From: Rothia nasimurium
GTDB taxonomy: Bacteria > Actinomycetota > Actinomycetes > Actinomycetales > Micrococcaceae
Direction: 5' to 3'
Assembly (NCBI RefSeq): GCF_928381705.1
Contig: NZ_CAKMSR010000002.1
Coordinates: 248,001-312,000 of the forward strand
DNA: 64,000 bases
This document shows, in pieces, positions 57,951-64,000 of the stretch. The position numbers and the translations under genes were made by a program. The notes below the pieces were generated by a model, which did no database searches, was not told the origin of the DNA, and saw nothing but the letters and a program-made list of their open reading frames with translations. The first letter of the stretch is position 1. Each line of letters starts with the position of its first letter.

Positions 57951-59525
57951 TTAGCGGCGTCCGCCCTTACCTGACTTACCGCTCTGGCGCTCCCCTAGGC
58001 TGCGGCGCTCACGCACGCGCATGGTGATGTCGATGGGGGTGCCGGTGAAGTCGAAGGTTTCACGCAGACGGCGGGCGATGAAGCGGCGGTAGCCGGGGTC
58101 CAGGAAGCCGGTAGTGAAGAGAACGAACTTAGGCGGACGGGAGGACACCTGGGTGCCGAAGAGGATACGGGGCTGCTTGCCACCGCGCAGGGGGTGGGGG
58201 TGGGCGGCCACGATTTCACCCAGGAAGGCGTTGAGACGGCCAGTAGGAATACGGGAATCCCAGGATTCCAGGGAGTGTTCCAGGGCGGGAACCAGCTTGT
58301 CCTTGTGCCAGCCGGTCTTAGCTGAGATATTCACACGCGGCGCCCACTTCACATGGGCCAGGTCGCGCTCGATTTCGCGTTCGAGCATTTCGCGGCGGTC
58401 TTCATCCAGGGTGTCCCACTTGTTGAAGGCCAGCACCATGGCGCGCCCGGAGTCAACAGCCATCTGGACGATACGGACGTCCTGCTCGCTCAGGGGCTCA
58501 GAAACATCCAGCAGAACAACAGCAACCTCGGCGCGTTCAATCGCGGTCTGGGTGCGTAGGGAGGCGTAGAAGTCAGCGCCCTTGGCCATGTGCTGGCGGC
58601 GGCGGATACCTGCGGTATCGACGAAGCGCCAGGGGCGACCGCCCAGTTCGACGATTTCGTCCACAGGGTCGCGGGTGGTGCCAGCCAGGTCGTTGACCAC
58701 GGCTCGTTCTTCACCTGCCAGCTTGTTGAGCAGGGAGGACTTGCCCACGTTGGGGCGACCAATCAGGGCGATACGGCGGGGGCCACCCAGGGCCTCGGGC
58801 TCGGCGTACTGAGAGTGCTCAGGCAGTACTTCCATCATGGCGTCGAGCATGTCAGCCAGGCCGCGGCCGTGGACACCTGAGACGGGGTGGGGCTGGCCCA
58901 TGCCGAGTGACCAGAGCGCGTGAATTTCAGCTTCCTGGTGTTCGGTGTCGACCTTGTTGGCAACCAGCAGGATGGGCTTGTCGACGCGGCGAAGCATACG
59001 CACGATAGCTTCGTCAGTGGCGGAGATGCCGACCATGGCATCTACCACGAGCAGGACGACGTCGGCGTGGGCAACAGCGATTTCGGCCTGAGCCGCAACC
59101 TGCGCGTCGATGCCCTTGGCGTCGGCTTCCCAACCGCCGGTATCGACCAGGGTGAAGTCCTTGCCGTTGTGTTCGGCCTTGTAGGAGACACGGTCACGGG
59201 TCACGCCGGGCTTGTCTTCAACCACGGCTTCACGCCGGCCAAGGATTCGGTTAATGATGGTGGACTTACCGACGTTGGGGCGGCCCACGATAGCGACAAC
59301 GGGGTCAGCTTCCTGGTTGTCATCCTCGTCGATATCGAATCCCCAGGAGCCCAGCAGGGCGCGGTCTTCTTCGTCCAGGTCGTAGTCTTCGAGGCCGGCC
59401 AGCAGGGCTTCGGCTCGCTGGTTGGCGGTTTCGTCGTCGATGTCGGCTAGGCGGTCCGATACGTCATCGTCGCCGCCGAGGAACTTGACCTCGTAGTCGT
59501 CGTGGGGGGTGAGTTCGTCGCTCAT
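57951..59525 (-). CDS. der: Ribosome biogenesis GTPase Der (EngA)
   Basis: The 524-aa protein has two tandem GTPase domains, each with a P-loop GRPNVGKS (81-88 and 256-263), DTGG/DTAG and NKxD motifs, and a C-terminal KH-like domain ([20 protein letters not shown]) that binds rRNA. The acidic N-terminal extension of about 75 aa is common in actinobacteria. Der is needed for 50S subunit assembly. It is the last gene of the operon and lies next to the tRNA used by the phage. Confidence 0.96.
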   Translation of the reverse strand: MSDELTPHDDYEVKFLGGDDDVSDRLADIDDETANQRAEALLAGLEDYDLDEEDRALLGSWGFDIDEDDNQEADPVVAIVGRPNVGKSTIINRILGRREAVVEDKPGVTRDRVSYKAEHNGKDFTLVDTGGWEADAKGIDAQVAAQAEIAVAHADVVLLVVDAMVGISATDEAIVRMLRRVDKPILLVANKVDTEHQEAEIHALWSLGMGQPHPVSGVHGRGLADMLDAMMEVLPEHSQYAEPEALGGPRRIALIGRPNVGKSSLLNKLAGEERAVVNDLAGTTRDPVDEIVELGGRPWRFVDTAGIRRRQHMAKGADFYASLRTQTAIERAEVAVVLLDVSEPLSEQDVRIVQMAVDSGRAMVLAFNKWDTLDEDRREMLEREIERDLAHVKWAPRVNISAKTGWHKDKLVPALEHSLESWDSRIPTGRLNAFLGEIVAAHPHPLRGGKQPRILFGTQVSSRPPKFVLFTTGFLDPGYRRFIARRLRETFDFTGTPIDITMRVRERRSLGERQSGKSGKGGRR

Positions 59526-59617
59526 GGGCGATACCTCCTGTGGTGCGGGCCCGGCGGGTGCCGGGGTGTGGTCTTAAGTCTAATGAATGGGGCGGACGCG
59601 GGCCGCCCGGGCTGGTC

Positions 59618-60289
59618 TTAGCTGTTGAGTTGGGCTTCTACAGCGTCGATGACGGCGGCGATGGTCTCTTCAAAGTTGAGGTCTGACGAGTCAACGAGGG
59701 TAACTCCGTCGGCGGCTTCGGTGAAGCTGGTGACCTTGGAGTCCTTGGCGTCACGGGCTGAGACTTGGGCGGCCAGCTGTTCGGAGTTCTGGGTGCCGCC
59801 CAGCTGCAGACCGCGGCGGGCCAGACGAACTTCTTCGCTGGCAGTGAGCAGGACGCGGGCGTCGGCGTCGGGGGCAACGACGGTGGTGATGTCGCGACCT
59901 TCTGCCACCATGCCGGTCTTAGAACGGGCGATGAAATCCCGCTGCAGGTCAATCAGGATCTGGCGGACGTCCATATTCGAGGCAACCGCTGAGACGGCCT
60001 CTGAGATGCGGGGCTCACGGATAGCCTCGCGCACGTCTACTCCCCCGACTTCGATGACCTCTTCGTCGGGGCTGGTGCCCTGCACATAGGGGAAGCTGCG
60101 GGCAGCAGCAACCAGGGCGGCAGCGTCGGAGGTGTCCACCTGGGCGTCCAGGCAGTACCAGGTTAGGGCGCGGTACATTGCGCCGGTGTCCAGGTATTCG
60201 AGCCCGTAGTGGCGGGCCACGGCCTTAGAGACCGAGGACTTGCCGGAGCCAGAAGGGCCGTCAATGGCGATCACGAGCTTGTCAGACAT
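59618..60289 (-). CDS. cmk: Cytidylate kinase
   Basis: The 223-aa protein has a P-loop GPSGSGKS (11-18), LEYLDTGAMYRALTWY, GRDITTVVAPDADARVLLTA and the Arg-rich LID region. It phosphorylates CMP/dCMP with ATP. It is located between tyrA and der, the usual actinobacterial order. Confidence 0.95.
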   Translation of the reverse strand: MSDKLVIAIDGPSGSGKSSVSKAVARHYGLEYLDTGAMYRALTWYCLDAQVDTSDAAALVAAARSFPYVQGTSPDEEVIEVGGVDVREAIREPRISEAVSAVASNMDVRQILIDLQRDFIARSKTGMVAEGRDITTVVAPDADARVLLTASEEVRLARRGLQLGGTQNSEQLAAQVSARDAKDSKVTSFTEAADGVTLVDSSDLNFEETIAAVIDAVEAQLNS

Positions 60290-60300
60290 AGTTTTCTTCC

Positions 60301-61455
60301 TTACTTGACGACCTTCCAGCCGCGGCTGGTGAGGTCTTCGATGAGTTTTTCGTGTTCATTGGGGTTGACCGAAATTTCGGCCATGCCGACCTGGGCACCG
60401 GGGGAATGCTCTAGGCGCAGGTCCTCCAGGTTGACTCCCAGTTCACCGATTTCTACGAGCAGTCGGGCTAGGGTGCCGGGGGCGTCGTCCACCAGCACGG
60501 TGAGCTGGGCAAAAGCGGACGGCGATCCGCCGTGCTTACCGGGGATACGGGCAACACCCGAGTTTCCCTCGCTCATGAGCTGAGCGATATCGAGCCGGGC
60601 TCCGGCTGCGGTGGGAGCTTCCAGGGTACTGATGAGACGTTCAAGGTCCTCACGCACCCCGTAGAGGGTCTGTACCACAGGTTCGGCGTTGGCTGAGAGT
60701 ATCTGTACCCACAGGCCCGGGTCTGAAGCGGCGATACGGGTGGTATCGCGCAAGCCCTGCCCGGCCAGCCCCAGCGCATAGAGGGGGGTGTCCTGCAAGC
60801 GGGAAGCCAGCAGGGAGCTCATGACCTGGGGCACGTGCGAAATCAAGGCGACGGTGCGGTCGTGCTCGTCCACATCCATATGGGTGATGGTTGAGCCCAG
60901 CTCGGTGGCTACTTGTTGGGCCACTTTGACCAGTTCGGGGCGCACTGTCTCGTGGTCACAGAGCACCCAGGGACGGGCTGAAAACAGCTCACCGCGGGCG
61001 GCCACGGGGCCAGATTTCTCGCGCCCAGTCATGGGGTGAGTGCCCAGGTAGCGGCTCACATCGGCCCCAGATACTCGCACTGCGCTCAAGATTCCCGACT
61101 TGACCGAGGCAATATCGATGACAAAGGACGCCGGGTAGTCGGCGAGCGCACGCACCACCAGGTCGGCGGTGACGTCCGGGGGTGCTGCCACGACCACCAG
61201 CTGGGGGGCGAGTTCCAGCTGGGCGGGGGCGTCCTGGCCGTCCTTGCCCTGCCATTCGCGGGTCAGAGCCCGCAGGGAGGTGCCGGCGCCGATGTCTTCG
61301 GCGACGGCTTCGGTGGTGGGTGAGATGTCAGAGATATAGACCGTGTAGCCGCGGTGGCTCAAACCCAGCCCGATGGAGGCGCCCAGCAGGCCCGCCCCGA
61401 TGACCAGGACGGGGCCGTGCAGGTGGGAGTCAAAAGCGGGGGTTGCTCCGCTCAT
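60301..61455 (-). CDS. tyrA: Prephenate dehydrogenase with C-terminal ACT domain
   Basis: The 384-aa protein has a Rossmann glycine motif VIGAGLLGASIG (18-29), a central TyrA domain (YLGTHPMTGREKSGPVAARG) and a C-terminal ACT domain (TVLVDDAPGTLARLLVEIGE) for amino-acid feedback. It converts prephenate to 4-hydroxyphenylpyruvate with NAD+, towards tyrosine. Overlaps the rluB stop by one base, so translation is coupled. Confidence 0.93.
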   Translation of the reverse strand: MSGATPAFDSHLHGPVLVIGAGLLGASIGLGLSHRGYTVYISDISPTTEAVAEDIGAGTSLRALTREWQGKDGQDAPAQLELAPQLVVVAAPPDVTADLVVRALADYPASFVIDIASVKSGILSAVRVSGADVSRYLGTHPMTGREKSGPVAARGELFSARPWVLCDHETVRPELVKVAQQVATELGSTITHMDVDEHDRTVALISHVPQVMSSLLASRLQDTPLYALGLAGQGLRDTTRIAASDPGLWVQILSANAEPVVQTLYGVREDLERLISTLEAPTAAGARLDIAQLMSEGNSGVARIPGKHGGSPSAFAQLTVLVDDAPGTLARLLVEIGELGVNLEDLRLEHSPGAQVGMAEISVNPNEHEKLIEDLTSRGWKVVK

Positions 61456-62537
61456 TACATACCTACCGAGGCCAGCAGCTTACCGATTTCGACCTTGGAG
61501 AGGTTGCGGACGGTGCCCTGCTTTTGGGAGCCGATGTGGATGGGGCCCATTTCGACGCGGACCAGCTTTTCGACGGGGTAGCCGACGTGCTCGAACATGC
61601 GGCGGATAATGCGGTTCTTGCCGGAGTGGATGGTGACTTCAACGAGTACGTGGCCGGGGGTGGAGTCCACCAGCTTGAACTCGTCGACGCGGGTGACGCC
61701 GTCCTCCAGGCGTAGCCCCTTCTTCATGGCTGCGCCGATGCCGGGTTCCATGGGGCCGGGTACCTGCACCAGGTAGGTCTTGGGTACCTCGTAGGAGGGG
61801 TGGGTCAGGCGGTTGGCTAGTTCGCCGTCGTTGGTCAGCAGGAGCAGACCTTCGGTTTCAACGTCTAGTCGGCCCACGTGGAAGACGCGTTCGGTCATGG
61901 AGGAGCGCAGGAAGTTGGAGATGTTGGGGCGACCGTCGGGGTCGTCCATGGCTGAGACAACGCCAGCGGGCTTGTTGAGCATCATGTAGACCAGCTTGTC
62001 GTTGGTCTGGATGGTCATGCCGTCGACCTGGATAGTGACCTTATCGGGGTTGACGCGCACACCCAGTTCGGTCACGAGGGTGTCGTTGACGGTGACGCGG
62101 CCTTCTTCGATCATCTCTTCGCAGACGCGGCGGGAGGCCACACCTGCGGACGCCATGACCTTCTGCAGGCGGACGCCCTCATGGTCGTAGAAGGGGTAGT
62201 GGTCAACGGGCGCATTCTTGGGGCGGCGCGGACGGTGGGGGCCAAAGTTCTTGGAGCCGCGGTTAGCGGGGCGGAACTCGCCCATTTCCTTAGCGAAGGG
62301 CTGGCCTGAGCGGAACTTAGGGCCCTTACCTGTACCGGCCTTGCGGGGGCCACCGGGAGTGCCGGGCTTAGCGCCCTTGTTACCGGCGAAACCTGAGCGG
62401 CCTGAACCGCCCTTACCGGCTCCGCCCTTGCCAGCGCCGGCAAAACCCTTGCCGCCGCGTCCGGATCCTGCTTTGCCTGCACCGGGGCGGCCGCCGCGGT
62501 TTGAGTTACCTCGTGATGAGTTGTTTCCGTATGCCAT
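61455..62537 (-). CDS. rluB: 23S rRNA pseudouridine synthase RluB-type
   Basis: The 360-aa protein begins with a long Gly/Lys/Arg-rich extension (1-115) that probably binds RNA, then an S4 domain (VRLQKVMASAGVASRRVCEE), then the catalytic domain with GRLDVETEGLLLLTNDG (Asp225 nucleophile). It makes pseudouridine in 23S rRNA (E. coli RluB acts at 2605). The low-complexity N-terminus is typical of actinobacterial orthologs. Confidence 0.93.
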   Translation of the reverse strand: MAYGNNSSRGNSNRGGRPGAGKAGSGRGGKGFAGAGKGGAGKGGSGRSGFAGNKGAKPGTPGGPRKAGTGKGPKFRSGQPFAKEMGEFRPANRGSKNFGPHRPRRPKNAPVDHYPFYDHEGVRLQKVMASAGVASRRVCEEMIEEGRVTVNDTLVTELGVRVNPDKVTIQVDGMTIQTNDKLVYMMLNKPAGVVSAMDDPDGRPNISNFLRSSMTERVFHVGRLDVETEGLLLLTNDGELANRLTHPSYEVPKTYLVQVPGPMEPGIGAAMKKGLRLEDGVTRVDEFKLVDSTPGHVLVEVTIHSGKNRIIRRMFEHVGYPVEKLVRVEMGPIHIGSQKQGTVRNLSKVEIGKLLASVGM

Positions 62538-62596
62538 TTCTTTTATCTCTTTCCTCTGTGTCGTAGTTTCTGGTGATGCCGCAGCTAGCGTGTGCG

Positions 62597-63400
62597 CTAG
62601 CTGGGGTCATCCAAGTCTAGGGTGGTACTGCTGCCCACCTCGTGGGGGTCGGGTAGGTAGGGGGCCAGGGCGGGAAGCTCGTCAAGGGAGTTCAGCCCCA
62701 GCTTTTCAAGCAGGGTGTCGGTGGTGATGTACTGGGTGGCCCCGGTTTCATCGGGCACGGTCTCAGTGATGAGGCCGCGCTGTAGGAGGTTGCGCACCGC
62801 CGCGTCTGCCGAAACCCCGCGCACCTGGGCAATATAGGCCCTGGTGGCCGGTTGCTGATAGGCAATAACGGCCAGGGTTTCGAGGGCTGCCTTGGTGAGT
62901 TTGACGGTCTGGGCGCCCACCACGAACCGGCTGACCCAGGGTGAAAAATCAGCCCGGGAGTAGAGCCGCCAGCCACCTGCCACCTGGCGGAGCTCAAAGC
63001 CGCGGGGCTCGTGAGTGCCGGTGGCATCGTCGTAGCCGTCGTAGTCGCGCATCAGCTCGTCGAGGGCGGTTTCGATGGCTCGTTCTGAGACGATCAGGGC
63101 CGCCGCGAACTCGCGGACGCTCACCGGCACATCGGCTACCGCCAAAATCGCCTCGATAGCGGCTTTCACACCGCCGGGTTGGAGCTCAACTCGGTTGAGT
63201 TCGTGGGCGGACGCCGCCACCTGCGGAGCGGCTTTCGCTGGCTTGGTAACGGGTTGGGGTGCTACCGGGGAGGTTTCTTCTGGTACTGGCTCGGGCTGCG
63301 GTGCTGGCTCAGCTTCGGGCTCCGGCTCCGGTTCAGCGTCCCAGCTGCCGGAGAGCAGAATCTTGAGGTCATCGTCGGTGTAGTCGGGGTTCCCGCTCAT
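62597..63400 (-). CDS. scpB: Segregation and condensation protein B
   Basis: The 267-aa protein has an N-terminal acidic/Pro-rich tail (about 1-70) and two winged-helix domains of the ScpB family (AAIEAILAVADVPVSVREFA; TKAALETLAVIAYQQPATRA; VRNLLQRGLITETVPDETGA). It works with ScpA and SMC in chromosome condensation. Overlaps scpA by 4 bp. Confidence 0.93.
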   Translation of the reverse strand: MSGNPDYTDDDLKILLSGSWDAEPEPEPEAEPAPQPEPVPEETSPVAPQPVTKPAKAAPQVAASAHELNRVELQPGGVKAAIEAILAVADVPVSVREFAAALIVSERAIETALDELMRDYDGYDDATGTHEPRGFELRQVAGGWRLYSRADFSPWVSRFVVGAQTVKLTKAALETLAVIAYQQPATRAYIAQVRGVSADAAVRNLLQRGLITETVPDETGATQYITTDTLLEKLGLNSLDELPALAPYLPDPHEVGSSTTLDLDDPS

Positions 63401-64000
63401 TCTGTCTCTCCTTCCCGGTGGGCGGTTGCTGAGCTTTCAAGGCGCAGGGTGATGGGGCCCAGGGCCTGGCTCTGTTCTACGGCGAGTTTGCCCTCTTTAT
63501 AGAGTTCTAGAACCGCAAGAAAACGGACGGCCACGACTTCGCGGCTGGCAGCGTCCGCACAGGCCTCGGCGAAGCTCAACTGCCCGCCGCTCTCCCCCAG
63601 CTTGGCCAGTAGCGTCGCTTCTTCGGCTGCGATGGTGGTGGCCGGGGTGTAGATGTGGCCGGTGTCGATGTGCTCGGGTTCCGGCTCGATGTCGGGGTCT
63701 TCGTGCAGGCGCAGGGCGCGGGCGGCAATCTCAGCAAATGCCTGCGGGGTCAGGTCGAAGACCAGCTCGGGTAGCACCTTGGTGAAGGCCGGTTCGAGGG
63801 CTACGGTGCGGGAAAAGCGCTGATTTTCTGCGGTGAAGCGCTCTTCGAGCACGCTTGCCACCTCGCGGTAGGCCCGGTACTGAAGCAGGCGGGCAAAGAG
63901 CAGGTCGCGGGCTTCAAGCAGGTCGGGGTTAGCGGCTAGAGCTTTGTCGCTGCGCGGGAGCAGTCGCGCTGTTTTGAGTTCGAGCAGGGTGGAAGCGGTG
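63397..64000 (-). CDS. scpA: Segregation and condensation protein A (5' end outside window)
   Basis: The frame is open from the window edge to 63397 (about 200 codons visible). Sequence such as RDLLFARLLQYRAYREVASV, EERFTAENQRFSRTV and the C-terminal SFAEACADAASREVVAVRFL, AVLELYKEGKLAVEQSQ is characteristic of the kleisin ScpA, which bridges SMC heads and binds ScpB. An internal GTG at 63861 is not the true start because the family sequence continues upstream. Confidence 0.92.
   Translation of the reverse strand, partial: TASTLLELKTARLLPRSDKALAANPDLLEARDLLFARLLQYRAYREVASVLEERFTAENQRFSRTVALEPAFTKVLPELVFDLTPQAFAEIAARALRLHEDPDIEPEPEHIDTGHIYTPATTIAAEEATLLAKLGESGGQLSFAEACADAASREVVAVRFLAVLELYKEGKLAVEQSQALGPITLRLESSATAHREGETE

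Overview
The window comes from a high-GC Gram-positive bacterium (actinobacterium), most likely Micrococcaceae and closest in style to Rothia. Supporting signs are an actinobacterial scpA-scpB-rluB-tyrA-cmk-der cluster, an LAxTG (class-E-sortase type) surface protein with an HtaA haem-binding domain, a secreted ExeM/NucH-like nuclease with C-terminal S-layer-type repeats, and a CYP152 peroxygenase. The genus is inferred from gene content only.

Left host arm (1-14,934): the glpK 3' end; an alkylation-repair pair ogt-tag; a low-GC PstI/BsuBI-type restriction-modification island; a large LRR/HtaA wall protein with an iron-box-like sequence upstream; a short VOC fragment; a DUF2974-type alpha/beta hydrolase; a CYP152 P450 with the His/Arg-Pro signature of OleT-like decarboxylases; an L-lactate permease; the secreted nuclease; and a short AbiEi-antitoxin-like gene.

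Prophage (14,935-57,773, about 42.8 kb): an apparently complete siphovirus-type prophage in the 3' end of a tRNA-Pro(GGG) gene. A 38-bp identity (attL/attR) flanks it. The prophage end next to attR supplies both the tRNA 3' end and a replacement tRNA terminator. Left to right it holds a moron and a small DNA-binding gene on the + strand with a CRISPR-repeat-like pair between them; then, all transcribed leftward, holin, endolysin, tail fibre/esterase, tail, tape measure, tail chaperones with a likely +1 frameshift, tail tube, connectors, capsid, protease, portal and terminases. Next comes a block of very small, translationally coupled (often zinc-ribbon-like) genes, RusA, SSB, a replication initiator with iterons inside its gene, RecT plus YqaJ exonuclease, a beta-helix repeat protein and two antirepressors. 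The immunity region has a Cro-like gene (-) facing a CI-like repressor (+) across a pair of GTTTA/TAAAC palindromes, then an unknown soluble gene plus a 4-TM gene, an ImmA/IrrE-type protease and the tyrosine integrase. Several genes out of step with the lytic transcription units (27080+, 50632+, 54474-56015+, 40410 lipoprotein) are the best candidates for lysogenic-conversion or anti-phage functions.

Right host arm (57,740-64,000): tRNA-Pro(GGG), then der, cmk, tyrA, rluB, scpB and the 3' part of scpA, all on the minus strand and probably one operon for ribosome assembly, nucleotide metabolism and chromosome segregation.
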